Source: Calditrichia bacterium | Lineage (GTDB): Bacteria > Calditrichota > Calditrichia > RBG-13-44-9 > J075 | DNA: 64,000 bases | NCBI GenBank assembly: GCA_020635015.1 | Contig: JACKAP010000003.1 | Location: forward strand, 434,001-498,000 | Direction of reading: 5' to 3' | Shown here: positions 18,509 to 27,867 of the stretch, piece after piece | Position numbering within the stretch: position 1 is the first letter of the stretch | Layout: every line of letters starts with the position of its first letter | Translations under genes and position numbers: made by a program | Notes under the pieces: generated by a model | What the model saw: only the letters and a program-made list of their open reading frames with translations | Told to the model about the DNA's origin: nothing | Databases searched by the model: none

Positions 18509-20515
18509 ATGCAAAAAAATGCTATCGTAATATTAATTCTGGCCATATTGCTGGCGTTCAGTGCCACGGGATTTTCCCAGGCGTCCTATGACACGCTGAG
18601 CATTTACGATCTGCAATATGTTCCGGATCCGGTGGCAAACGACCTTTCTCCCTACCTCGGTGACACCGTGGTGGTGAAAGGGATGGTGATGAACAATCCA
18701 CGCGATCTGTGGATCGGAGCGCGCTGGTCGGCTTATATCATCGATCAGGACAGCTTTCCCAATCCCTGGAGCGGATTTTTCGTGGTGCAGAACGACACGT
18801 TTCAACCCGGCACGCTGTTCGGTTTCGTGGAACCGGGAACGATCTGCTACTTTACCGGGGTGGTGTCGGAATTCTCCAACTTCTCCCAAATTACGCTGCT
18901 GGATAACAACCCGCTCATTCCGGTCGAGATTCTCTCGGTGGGCAATCCCCTGCCGGATCCGGTGCTGCTAACCGCCGATGACATCGATGACCGCGCCGAT
19001 GCCGAGCAGTGGGAGAGCATGTGGGTGAAGGTAGAAGATGCGACGATTTTGAACAATGCGGTGTCCGGCAACTGGGCTTCCTTTACCGATGCCAGCGGCG
19101 GTACTGCTTTTATGGGAGAATATTTCAACTGGTTCCGGGATCGCCTGAACGCCGGCACCTATACCTGGCCGCCCAACGGCACCAGCATTGACGTCCAGGG
19201 GTTCACACGCGATGAAACCGCCGGTTATAGCATCAACCCCCGAGACACTTTAGACGTTGTTCTCCTATCCGATCCGCCGCCGGTCATCGCGAATGTGTCG
19301 CGCAATCCCGGCGCACCCGGCTCCAGTGATGTTGTGACGGTTTCGGCCAACATCGAAGACAATATTTCAGTCGCATCCGCAAGGATCAACTACAGCGTCG
19401 ACTGGAACGCCTTCCAGGAAGTCGTGATGAGCGCCGGCATTGGCGGCTTCACCGGCGACATCCCGGCACAAAATGACGGCGCCTTTGTGCGCTATTATAT
19501 TTCGGCCACCGATAATGTCGGCGGTACCTCGGTTTTCCCCGGGGATACGTCCATGACCAGCGGCGGGGTATACTTCTACGTGGTGCGCGATGGCAATCAT
19601 ACGATCCACGACATCCAGTATACCTGGGGCTATGCCAATGATGCTTCCGGCTTTAACGGCTATGAGGTGACGGTGGAAGGGGTCGTGATGACAGACTCCA
19701 CCGATTATGTGGGCGACTACTGGATTCAGGAAGCCCGGGCGCCCTGGTCGGGTATTTGGGTCAATGACGCCGACCATGTGTTCCTAAAAGGCGACTGGGT
19801 TAGTGTGACCGGAGTGGTAGAAGAGAACTTCAACGTCACCCGCATCAATGGGACTGCCGCATCGCTGGTGCAAGCCGGCTTCGGCGAGTATGAGCCGATC
19901 GATCAGACGACCGGAAACATTACCACCGGTGCCGACAGCGCCGAGGCCTACGAGAGCGTGCTGGTGAAGGTAAGCAACGTCACCGTGACCAATCCGTTCC
20001 CAGACCCCTCCGGGAACTTCGGCGAGTTCGTGATCGATGACGGGAGCGGCGAATTGCGGGTGGATGACCTCTTCAGCGCTTTCCGCGGCAACTTAGACTC
20101 GGCCTTCGTGTCGGGTGATAAGTATTCATTTATTACAGCATTCCACTATTATAGCTTTGGCAACTATAAGCTAGCCCCCCGGGATTCCCTGGATATCGGA
20201 CCGCTCACCGGCATTGAGGACAACATCACGGCGCCGCTAAGCTATTCGCTGAGCCAGAATTATCCCAACCCCTTCAACCCCAGCACCACCATCCGCTATA
20301 CCCTGGCGCAATCGGGTAAGTTCAAGCTGGAGGTGTTCAATGTGCTGGGTCAGCGGGTAGCTACCCTGGCCAATCAATTCCAAACAGCCGGGGCACACCA
20401 GGTAACCTGGGACGGCCGCAACGACGCCGGCAATCCGGTAGGATCGGGGATTTATTTCTATCAGCTCAGCGGCAACAACACCACGCTGACGCAGAAGATG
20501 ATCTTGCTGAAGTAA
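18509..20515 (+). CDS. T9SS cargo protein with OB-fold-like repeats
   Basis: 668 residues with a signal peptide (ending about ATGFSQA) and a ribosome site AAGGAGG. Two related beta-rich units start LSIYDLQYVPDP and HTIHDIQYTWGYANDASG. Each continues with 'G..V.V.G.V' strands and 'W.G.....' motifs, as in the OB-fold domains often found on secreted nucleases and DUF5689-like proteins of FCB bacteria. A central Ig-like part (PPVIANVSRNPGAPGSSDVVTVSA) separates them. The C terminus is a textbook type A sorting domain (LSQNYPNPFNPSTTIRYTLA to QKMILLK). No catalytic motif is visible, so it may be a binding or structural surface protein. Confidence 0.8.
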   Translation: MQKNAIVILILAILLAFSATGFSQASYDTLSIYDLQYVPDPVANDLSPYLGDTVVVKGMVMNNPRDLWIGARWSAYIIDQDSFPNPWSGFFVVQNDTFQPGTLFGFVEPGTICYFTGVVSEFSNFSQITLLDNNPLIPVEILSVGNPLPDPVLLTADDIDDRADAEQWESMWVKVEDATILNNAVSGNWASFTDASGGTAFMGEYFNWFRDRLNAGTYTWPPNGTSIDVQGFTRDETAGYSINPRDTLDVVLLSDPPPVIANVSRNPGAPGSSDVVTVSANIEDNISVASARINYSVDWNAFQEVVMSAGIGGFTGDIPAQNDGAFVRYYISATDNVGGTSVFPGDTSMTSGGVYFYVVRDGNHTIHDIQYTWGYANDASGFNGYEVTVEGVVMTDSTDYVGDYWIQEARAPWSGIWVNDADHVFLKGDWVSVTGVVEENFNVTRINGTAASLVQAGFGEYEPIDQTTGNITTGADSAEAYESVLVKVSNVTVTNPFPDPSGNFGEFVIDDGSGELRVDDLFSAFRGNLDSAFVSGDKYSFITAFHYYSFGNYKLAPRDSLDIGPLTGIEDNITAPLSYSLSQNYPNPFNPSTTIRYTLAQSGKFKLEVFNVLGQRVATLANQFQTAGAHQVTWDGRNDAGNPVGSGIYFYQLSGNNTTLTQKMILLK

Positions 20516-20555
20516 TTGGAAAAACCCTAACTGCGGGTTTTTCCAATTACTTCAG
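20507..20555 (+). terminator. 21-bp perfect inverted repeat spanning the stop codon
   Basis: The left arm (20507-20527) includes the last codons and stop of the upstream gene. The right arm (20535-20555) is its exact complement, with loop TAACTGC. The inner part has A5CCC/GGGT5, so it can act as a bidirectional intrinsic terminator. A further AACTGCGGGTT / AACCCGCAGTT pair overlaps it (20530-20575). Confidence 0.75.
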
Positions 20556-20617
20556 CCTGGATCAACCCGCAGTTTGGATGGGCGATACCAGATCGCCTGG
20601 CGCTCAAATCAAGTTTT

Positions 20618-20701
20618 TTTTACGGGCAGCAGTGGAAACCGGCTACACAGAGGTTATCAACCGAAAATCCGTGCAGCCGGTTTCCACTGCTGCCCGTAAA
20701 A
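20618..20701. repeat. 27-bp perfect inverted repeat, 30-nt loop
   Basis: TTTTACGGGCAGCAGTGGAA... (20618-20644) is exactly complementary to 20675-20701. The loop contains a CACAGAG and an AATCCGTG fragment. It lies 50 bp before the next gene, so it may sit in its 5' leader. Confidence 0.9.
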
Positions 20702-20750
20702 TATGTATTACTAATCCTTTATCCTTTTAACTTTATCCTTCGGCCTTACC

Positions 20751-22160
20751 ATGAGCCTGACAACACGGAGCATCAAATTCATCGGCCTCACCGCGCTATT
20801 TCTGGTGGCATCCTGGTCCTGTGATGAGAAGATCACCGGCGACTTCAACGCCAACCTGCCTCCGGAGACAGAAATTTTCCTGACCAGCGAGGACACGCTC
20901 AATTACACCCAGAGCGTGCAGACCATTTACTGGGATGGGCGCGACCCCGATGGCTTTATTACCGGCTTTTATTATACCTTCGCCGATGATCCAACCGTCG
21001 ATGATTGGACCTGGACCACTGAGCGCTTTGGGGTTTTTCCCCTGGTTCTCTCCGGGAACGACACCATCTACCAGTTCCAGGTGAAGGCGGTCGACAACAG
21101 CGGAGCGGAAGATCCATCGCCGGCATTGCAGCGCTTCCCGATCATCAATACACCGCCGGCGCTGCGCTGGGCGACCGGCAGCGCCTTGCCCGATACCACC
21201 TTCACCGTGGCGAGTTTCTCCTGGGTGGCTTCCGATCCGGATGGTGATGCGACCATCGATCATTTTGAGTATGCCCTGGATGACACCAGCAGTTGGATCG
21301 AGCTTCCCGGCACCCGCCGTTCGCTGAATTTGGACGCCAATCAGGGCATTGTGCCGGGAGATCATGCCTTTTATCTCCGGGTGGTCGATATCGCCGGGGC
21401 AAAAAGCCCCATCTTGCGCATGCCGGAGGATCCCGCCCGCGATTGGCACGTCAAAGCGCCGCAGGGCCGCTATCTGTTGATCGATGACTTCGAGGCGGAA
21501 ACCAATACGGTCGGCCGGCCCGACGCTTTTTATCGCGGGATGCTGACCGATGTGCTGACGCCTTTGGGCGAATCATTTACCTATTGGAATATCGAAGAAC
21601 AGTTCCCGAGCAGCACCATGCAGTTCACCGAAACGCTCAAGCTGTTCGACCGGGTCATCTGGTACACCGACCTGATCCAGGTCAGCGATGCGCATTTCAT
21701 CGCCGCCCAAATCGCCATCCCGCAATTCCGCGCCAACGGGGGCAAGCTGATCCTGACGGTGCAGTTCAACCGCAATTTTGGTCAGCAGGGTGATCCCCTG
21801 GCATTTTCGCCGGTCGATTCTCTGGGACGCTCATTTAATTTCATCCTCACCAATAGTGCGTATAATCCGGACCCGGTCTTCGCCAATACCTTTCCGGATA
21901 TGCCTCCGCTGCCGGCGCTGAGCGTTTCCAACATCGTGGTGGGGTCCATTGCACTGAAGCCAAAGGCCAACTCCGTCCCGATGTACCGCTATGACGATCC
22001 AGGCAGCACAGATGATCCGCTGTTCATCCTCGCCGGGCAGAATGACAATACCGGTGAATATGATTTCATCTTCTCCGGCACCCCGCTGCACTATCTGCGG
22101 GGGAATGGGAATCTGAACGAATTCTTTACGATTGTTTTGCGGGACTTTTTCGGGCAGTAA
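20751..22160 (+). CDS. Surface lipoprotein with Ig-like repeats
   Basis: 469 residues. The lipobox VASWSC (Cys ~24) predicts an outer-membrane lipoprotein. Two Ig/Fn3-like units follow, with WDGRDPDGFITGFYYTF (about 62-78) and WVASDPDGDATIDHFEYALD (about 159-178); the D-P-D-G motif is common in extracellular beta-sandwich domains. The C-terminal half begins GRYLLIDDFEAET and resembles a Rossmann-like/'glutamine amidotransferase-like' region seen in FCB surface lipoproteins. No active site can be assigned. It lies between a T9SS cargo gene and a TonB receptor and is probably part of the same surface assembly. Confidence 0.7.
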   Translation: MSLTTRSIKFIGLTALFLVASWSCDEKITGDFNANLPPETEIFLTSEDTLNYTQSVQTIYWDGRDPDGFITGFYYTFADDPTVDDWTWTTERFGVFPLVLSGNDTIYQFQVKAVDNSGAEDPSPALQRFPIINTPPALRWATGSALPDTTFTVASFSWVASDPDGDATIDHFEYALDDTSSWIELPGTRRSLNLDANQGIVPGDHAFYLRVVDIAGAKSPILRMPEDPARDWHVKAPQGRYLLIDDFEAETNTVGRPDAFYRGMLTDVLTPLGESFTYWNIEEQFPSSTMQFTETLKLFDRVIWYTDLIQVSDAHFIAAQIAIPQFRANGGKLILTVQFNRNFGQQGDPLAFSPVDSLGRSFNFILTNSAYNPDPVFANTFPDMPPLPALSVSNIVVGSIALKPKANSVPMYRYDDPGSTDDPLFILAGQNDNTGEYDFIFSGTPLHYLRGNGNLNEFFTIVLRDFFGQ

Positions 22161-22179
22161 TTTGCCCTTTACTGAAATA

Positions 22180-22206
22180 GCCACAGAGACACTGAGTTCA
22201 CAGAGA
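22180..22206 (+). repeat. CACAGAG-type dispersed repeat
   Basis: GCCACAGAG-ACACTGAG-TTCACAGAG, the same family as 4934-4961, located 20 bp after a stop codon. Confidence 0.75.
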
Positions 22207-22312
22207 TTTGTGCGAGTTGATGATGATAATGTAATTTGAAGTTTACAGGTTATATTAAAATATCGCAGTTTGGCAGACGCCCCGAGATTCATCGGGGACC
22301 GGAGAAAAGCTT

Positions 22313-25150
22313 ATGCAACGACGAATCATTTCGATGCTCATTACCATTCTTCTGGCCGGCACCGCTTTCGCTCAGGAAAAAGGCTCGATCCGCGGAATCA
22401 TCAAGGACAAAGCCAGCGGAGAAGCGCTCATCGGGGTCAACATCAGCGTACAGGGCACCTACTACGGCGCCTCCACCGACGAAGATGGTTTCTACCTGAT
22501 TCCCAATGTAACTCCGGGCGAATATGCCCTGGAAGTCGCCTATATCGGCTATAAGGTGATTCAGCAGACCGGCGTACGCATCGCTGCGGGCGAGAGCATC
22601 ACGCTCAACTTCGCCCTGGAGGCCACCCCCCTCGCCCTGGGGCAGGAGGTGGATGTCATCGGGCAGAAACCGCTGCTCGACCTCCAGGAAACCAGTACCG
22701 TGCGCAGCCTCTCCTCCGACGACATCTACAACCGCATCGTTGATGACGCCATGGGACTGGTGACCCAGCAGGTCGGGGTGGTGGAGCAGGACAACCAGAT
22801 CCATATCCGCGGCGGCCGTTCTTACGAGTCGCAGTACATGATCGATGGCATTTCGGTGCAAGACCCCCTCTCCGGTACCGGCTTCGGGCTGAACATCAGT
22901 GCCAATGCCATCGAAGAGGTGGAGATCATCACCGGCGGATTCAAGGCGGAATACGGGCAGGCCACTTCCGGGATTGTAAAAGTGAGAACCAAAACCGGCG
23001 ATGACAAATACGAGGGCTATTTTTCCTACAAATCCGATCACGCCGGGATATTCAAAGGATCGGACTTCAGTTTCAACACCGATCAGTACGAATTCAATCT
23101 CAGCGGGCCGGAACCATTTACCAGCAATCTCTTCCCGGGAATCGGCCTGAAGCTGCCCGGTAAGATTTATTTCTTCCTCAATGTTTATTCCGCGCTCTCC
23201 GATGACTACACCGGCGCGACTTCTCCTGAGCTGCGCTCCTCGATCAGCCCGCGGGTCAACCTGTTCGGCGACCCGCTCTTTGACGAGACCACCTTCGCGC
23301 CGCGGCAAAACAACAACTGGTCGGCGCTGTTTAAGCTGACCTGGAAGATCAATCCGACCAATGTGCTGACCTACTCCTACAACCGTTCCCTATCGATTAA
23401 TCAGAACACGCAGTCGCTGCAAACCAACCTGGAATATGTAGAGCCGAACCCGGGCTTTCCGTTCAATTTTTCCAAGGCGCTGGAGAATTTCAACACCTAC
23501 ACTCACGACAACGAACAGATCTCCCTCAACTGGCAGCGCACGCTTAACAAAACCACCTTCTTCGAGCTGCGCGCCAGCCGCTACTTCGCCCAATTGCGCA
23601 GCGACTGGAACGGGCGCCACTGGTCGGATTATCTCCAGCCGGTCGACGTGCCCCGCCTGCCGGTGAGTTATTTTTATCCCAGCATCGACTCGACTCAGAT
23701 CCGGGTGATCCCGGGGGATGGGTTCTACGATTACGGCAATGCCGCCTTCTGGCACGATCACTACGTGGAATGGTACACCTTCAAAGGCGACCTCACCACC
23801 CGCATCGGGGATATTCATACGGTCAAGGGAGGATTCGAATCCTCCTTCAAGGAGATGCAGTTGGTGGATATTGCCGATCCCTGGATCGGCGAATTCGGCT
23901 CCAGCCAGGATATCTACCGGGTGCATCCGGCCGATGGAGCGTTCTATCTGCAGGATGACATTCGCTTCAAGGGCTTTTTCGTTAATGCCGGCGTTCGCCT
24001 GGATTACTGGGCGCCGGGCGATCTGGCCGATGCGGCGGTGGAGGATACCACCAGCATCCTCACCCGGGGGATGCGAGAAAAGTATATCGACGAATCCTAC
24101 GGCATCTTCGGTCGGCGAGTAAAGCTGCGCCTGATGCCCCGCCTGGGGGTTTCCTTCCCGATCTCTAACAACCAGATGCTTTATTTCAACTACGGCCACT
24201 TTTCCAAGTTGCCCAAGCCGCAGTTTGTCTACGCCAAGCTCTCCCCTTCCACCTCGGAATCGGCGTTCCAGAAGTTCGGCAATCCCAGTCTGAACCCGGA
24301 GACCAGCGTTAAGTACGAACTGGGGGTGCGCAACAAATTCAGCGAGAACGACGTGATCAGCGTGACTGCCTTCTACAAAGATATCTTCGACTACGTGCAG
24401 ACCATCACCATTCCGGACCTGCCGCGGATCGGGCGCGGGATCACCTATGTTAATCTCGACTATGCACGCTCCCGGGGCATCGAAGTGGAATATAAAACCC
24501 GGATGGGGCGCTATCTCTTCGGCAATGTCTCCGGCAGCTATACCATCACTTCCACCAAATCCTCCACTTCCGACATTGCCTTCCTGGTGGAAGACCGCCA
24601 GTTGGAAGAACCGCCGATCCGTGAGACATTTGCCGCCTGGGACCGTCCCTGGCAAATGTCGGCAAATGTTTCCTTCCGGGTGCCGAAAGGGGATCATCCC
24701 CGGCTGCTGGGCCTGAAGCTGTTCAGCGACTGGAATCTCAACCTGCGCTTCTTTGCCCAGGCCGGGAAGCGCTATACGCCCACGGAACTGACCGGGGTGG
24801 ACCAGGACGGGCGGCCGCTCTACGATGCGGTGGATGACCAATCGCAGCAATACAGCAAGGTGGCGAAGCTGTGGCAGTGGACCGACCTGAGCTTCACCAA
24901 ATATCTTGAGATCATGAACCTGAAATACGGATTATATCTGGAGGTTAAGAATCTCTTCAGCACCAAGAACCCCCAGATCATCAACCCGGTCACCGGCGAT
25001 GCGTATCATTACGGCGATGCGACCCCGCGGAGCTGGAACGATCCGCTCTACCCGGACCGCTTTTTCCCGATCTCGGATCCCTATCCTTTTAACCCGGCCC
25101 GATACCGGGCTCCGCGGAATATCCGCTTCGGCATTTCAGTGCAATTTTAA
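22313..25150 (+). CDS. TonB-dependent outer-membrane receptor with regulatory-like domain
   Basis: 945 residues. After the signal peptide (ending about AGTAFAQ) comes a carboxypeptidase-regulatory-like domain (SIRGIIKDKASGEALIGVNI, about 24-105). The plug domain follows (about 115-235, with IHIRGGRSYESQYMIDGISV and IEEVEIITGGFKAEYGQATSG). The rest is a 22-strand-type barrel ending in aromatic Phe (GISVQF). GGAGAAAAG precedes the ATG. It is followed 17 bp later by a PorV-like gene. It takes up or secretes an unknown ligand using TonB energy. The neighbourhood of surface lipoproteins resembles substrate-capture loci. Confidence 0.9.
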   Translation: MQRRIISMLITILLAGTAFAQEKGSIRGIIKDKASGEALIGVNISVQGTYYGASTDEDGFYLIPNVTPGEYALEVAYIGYKVIQQTGVRIAAGESITLNFALEATPLALGQEVDVIGQKPLLDLQETSTVRSLSSDDIYNRIVDDAMGLVTQQVGVVEQDNQIHIRGGRSYESQYMIDGISVQDPLSGTGFGLNISANAIEEVEIITGGFKAEYGQATSGIVKVRTKTGDDKYEGYFSYKSDHAGIFKGSDFSFNTDQYEFNLSGPEPFTSNLFPGIGLKLPGKIYFFLNVYSALSDDYTGATSPELRSSISPRVNLFGDPLFDETTFAPRQNNNWSALFKLTWKINPTNVLTYSYNRSLSINQNTQSLQTNLEYVEPNPGFPFNFSKALENFNTYTHDNEQISLNWQRTLNKTTFFELRASRYFAQLRSDWNGRHWSDYLQPVDVPRLPVSYFYPSIDSTQIRVIPGDGFYDYGNAAFWHDHYVEWYTFKGDLTTRIGDIHTVKGGFESSFKEMQLVDIADPWIGEFGSSQDIYRVHPADGAFYLQDDIRFKGFFVNAGVRLDYWAPGDLADAAVEDTTSILTRGMREKYIDESYGIFGRRVKLRLMPRLGVSFPISNNQMLYFNYGHFSKLPKPQFVYAKLSPSTSESAFQKFGNPSLNPETSVKYELGVRNKFSENDVISVTAFYKDIFDYVQTITIPDLPRIGRGITYVNLDYARSRGIEVEYKTRMGRYLFGNVSGSYTITSTKSSTSDIAFLVEDRQLEEPPIRETFAAWDRPWQMSANVSFRVPKGDHPRLLGLKLFSDWNLNLRFFAQAGKRYTPTELTGVDQDGRPLYDAVDDQSQQYSKVAKLWQWTDLSFTKYLEIMNLKYGLYLEVKNLFSTKNPQIINPVTGDAYHYGDATPRSWNDPLYPDRFFPISDPYPFNPARYRAPRNIRFGISVQF

Positions 25151-25167
25151 GCGAAGGTACCGGCAGC

Positions 25168-26157
25168 ATGAAACGACTTATCGGCATATTGATCCTATTA
25201 CTGCTTCCCCAACTGCTCTGGGCGCAGATCTTTCCGACCCTTGGCGGACAGCGGGTCGGCACCGCTGCGGCGCAGTTCCTCAAGATCGGCGTCGGCGCCC
25301 GCGCCATCGGGATGGGCGAGTCCTACGTGGCGGTGGCCAACGATGCGGAAGCGCTCTACTGGAATCCCGCCGGCATCGTTCTCTTCGAACGGCCGGTGGT
25401 CTTCTTCGCCCATAATCAGTGGCTGGTCGATACCCGCCTGGAATTTGCCGGGGCGGTCTATCACCTCGGCCAGGGCAATTCCATCGGCGCGGCCATCACC
25501 TACCTGCATACCGAAGATATGGTCGAGACCACCGAGTTGCAGCCCTTTGGCACCGGGCGAATGTTCGGGTTCAGCGATTTCCTCTTCAGCTTCACCTATG
25601 CTCGTAAGATGACCGACCAGTTCAGCTTCGGGCTCTCCACCAAGTTTATGCAGGAGACCATCGCCGATCTAAAAATGCGCGGCCTGCTGTTCGACCTGGG
25701 GATCTATTACAAGACCGGCTGGAAATCGACCCGCTTTGCGGTGGCGGTGAGCAACTTTGGGCGCGACCTGACCCCGGACGGCACAGTGCGCTACCGCACC
25801 TTGAGCAATGATGAGGTGGCCGTAACCTCTTTTCAATCCTTTGCCCCCCCGATCCTCTTCCGCATCGGTCTGGCCGGCGAGCTGCTCGACCAACAGGATC
25901 ATCGCCTCACCGCTTCGATGCAGCTCAACCATCCCAACGATAACTCCGAGAATCTCAACTGGGGCGTCGAATATTGGTGGAAAGGCATGTTCGCCCTGCG
26001 CGGGGGCTATAAGACCGCTCAGGCGGAAGAAAGCTATTCACTGGGCTTCGGCCTGAATTTCCCGATCACCATGGCCGATTTCAAACTGGATTACGCCTTC
26101 ACCGACTTCGGGCGGCTGGGCACGGTGAACCGGTTTGGGATTCAGTTGATGTTTTAA
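25168..26157 (+). CDS. PorV/PorQ-family outer-membrane barrel
   Basis: 329 residues: signal peptide (ending QLLWA), then the family hallmark AAQFLKIGVGARAIGMGESYVAVANDAEALYWNPAG (residues ~31-65) and a beta-barrel ending RFGIQLMF. Members related to PorV shuttle T9SS cargo from the translocon to the attachment complex, and FadL-like relatives are transport pores. It is probably co-transcribed with the TonB receptor (17 bp gap). The stop codon lies inside a 16-bp palindrome. Whether it is the T9SS shuttle itself or a locus-specific paralogue cannot be decided here. Confidence 0.85.
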   Translation: MKRLIGILILLLLPQLLWAQIFPTLGGQRVGTAAAQFLKIGVGARAIGMGESYVAVANDAEALYWNPAGIVLFERPVVFFAHNQWLVDTRLEFAGAVYHLGQGNSIGAAITYLHTEDMVETTELQPFGTGRMFGFSDFLFSFTYARKMTDQFSFGLSTKFMQETIADLKMRGLLFDLGIYYKTGWKSTRFAVAVSNFGRDLTPDGTVRYRTLSNDEVAVTSFQSFAPPILFRIGLAGELLDQQDHRLTASMQLNHPNDNSENLNWGVEYWWKGMFALRGGYKTAQAEESYSLGFGLNFPITMADFKLDYAFTDFGRLGTVNRFGIQLMF

Positions 26158-26184
26158 CAACGAACCGACGGTTCGTTGTTAAAA
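26152..26184 (+). terminator. 16-bp perfect hairpin over the PorV stop codon
   Basis: TTTTAACAACGAACCG (26152-26167), one base, then its exact complement (26169-26184). The stop codon (26155-26157) is inside the left arm. A/T-rich outer stem and GC-rich tip. Probable terminator or mRNA 3'-end stabiliser. Confidence 0.65.
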
Positions 26185-26223
26185 GGATGAAGGTTAATTG
26201 AAGACAATAGCAAACAAGGTACG

Positions 26224-27375
26224 ATGATGAATATTTCCCGGATGACGCAAACCCTCCTGATTTCTTTCCTCACTGCTCTGTTCCTGTCTGGCTGTTCGCA
26301 CGACAAGCTGGAACTCCCGGTCATCCCCCCGGGCGACGAGCAGTTCAAGGGGCTGGATGATGCCGAGTACGTGCTGCTCAGCCCGATCCTGGACGCTTCC
26401 AATGGCTACAGCTTCCGCCAACCCTCCGATGTGTTTTTCGGAGCCGACAATTTTCTTTATGTCGCCGACACCGGCAATGACCGCATTGTCATGCTCGATG
26501 CCGGGGGGGCGGTGCAGGGGATCTCCGGCTATCTTCCCCATCCGGAGGCAATTACCCAGAATGACAGCCTGCAGCTGCTGATCGTCAACAACAGTAACGT
26601 GGTCTACCGCATCGATCTATTTAAATACGCCCACGACATCGCCGCCGCCAGTATCGACACGGTGTTCCACTTCGCCAGCGAGCCCAACCGCCAGTTCACC
26701 GGCATCTCGGTGCACAACCGCTTCGAATATTATGTGACGGCGATTGACGTGGCGGACAGCAGCACCAACTTCCGGGAATTCAATTTCATCTACGATTTCA
26801 CCGGCCGGCATACACTCAAAGGCCCCCTTCCGCTCAATGTCAACGGCAGCGGCCTTTATTCGGCCATCCTGCCCACCTCGGTTCTCTCCCTGCGAGAGCG
26901 CTGGCTGGATATTTCTGTCAGCAATGAAGACACCCCGGCATTTTATTTCACCCAGATCGGGCGTACCAGCCTGTTGGAGAATAATTTCCCCTTTCAGCAT
27001 GTCACCACTGTCATCGTGGAAGGCGACGAGATGCTGACTCCCAACATCTCTTATGTCGGCACCGATCTTTACGGCTTCGGCAAGTTCCGCAATGCCGAGG
27101 ATGCTGCGGTGGACCGCTCCGGCTTCATCTTCGTGCTCGACGGCGGCCGCGCCCTGAGTGATCCCGATACCACCCATCCCGCGCCGGGCTTCTACCGTTT
27201 CTCTTCCACGTCGGGGAAACAACTGCAGACCGTAACCGGCCTGGGCAGCGGCAATCTGCAGTTCAACCATCCCAGGGGCATCGCGGTGCTGCCGGATGTG
27301 GAAGGGCAGATCGTCTACGTCGCCGACACCGGCAACAACCGGATCATGATGTTCCAGTTGTCGACGGATTTGTGA
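26224..27375 (+). CDS. NHL-repeat beta-propeller lipoprotein
   Basis: 383 residues with a lipobox (FLSGCS, Cys ~24). NHL-type blades are visible: PSDVFFGADNFLYVADTGNDRIVMLD (about 60-87), AVDRSGFIFVLDGG, and FNHPRGIAVLPDVEGQIVYVADTGNNRIMMFQ at the C terminus. Such propellers bind proteins or ligands at the cell surface and rarely have catalytic roles. It is the last gene of the surface module. An alternative start one codon later (26227) is equally possible. Confidence 0.8.
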   Translation: MMNISRMTQTLLISFLTALFLSGCSHDKLELPVIPPGDEQFKGLDDAEYVLLSPILDASNGYSFRQPSDVFFGADNFLYVADTGNDRIVMLDAGGAVQGISGYLPHPEAITQNDSLQLLIVNNSNVVYRIDLFKYAHDIAAASIDTVFHFASEPNRQFTGISVHNRFEYYVTAIDVADSSTNFREFNFIYDFTGRHTLKGPLPLNVNGSGLYSAILPTSVLSLRERWLDISVSNEDTPAFYFTQIGRTSLLENNFPFQHVTTVIVEGDEMLTPNISYVGTDLYGFGKFRNAEDAAVDRSGFIFVLDGGRALSDPDTTHPAPGFYRFSSTSGKQLQTVTGLGSGNLQFNHPRGIAVLPDVEGQIVYVADTGNNRIMMFQLSTDL

Positions 27376-27867
27376 TACGAAAGCATTTTCTAAGACTTGG
27401 AATATTTAGCGCAGCCCAACCGCCCCTGATTGGCTTGCTGGACGCTGCGCCAATCGGTCCCCTCCTTACCTAAGGTGGGGAATAATATTGTGCAAGAATC
27501 TCATACCGGCATTCAGGATGTTATGATCCCACAACAGGGCATGGGGATGAAGCGCAGTTCGCCCCATTCACCGAAACATCATCAGCTCAGCAAATCGATA
27601 GGGCGAACTGCGCTTCATCCCCATGCCCTGTTCAAAATCATTTGAAAACCTGATATTTATCATGTTAATAGAAGCGAATCACGGTTATTTTATGGATACA
27701 ATTTGATGGCAGAGGAAAATGGAAGCTGTGAGCGCAGTGAGATTGAAAACGGAATATGCCCCTGATGATTATTTATATAAATTCGCACCAGCCGGCGTCT
27801 TCAATGACCAACAGCAACTGAGACAGTTTACCTTTTTCGACAAGCGCAAGTTACGGAGACCGGTGAT
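27376..27867. repeat. Long spacer with 32-bp perfect inverted repeat
   Basis: Positions 27533-27564 and 27601-27632 are perfect 32-bp inverted copies (left arm starts AACAGGGCATGGGGATGAAG) around a 36-nt loop. A short ORF through this element is an artefact of the repeat. Upstream (27376-27532) and downstream (27633-27867) I see no gene. The latter should contain the promoter of the rnf/PFOR operon, but no clear consensus is visible. Confidence 0.85.

Noticed and set aside
27430..27645. 71-codon ORF in the spacer before rnfB
   Set aside because: It runs through both arms of a perfect 32-bp inverted repeat, has no ribosome site and no protein-like composition.
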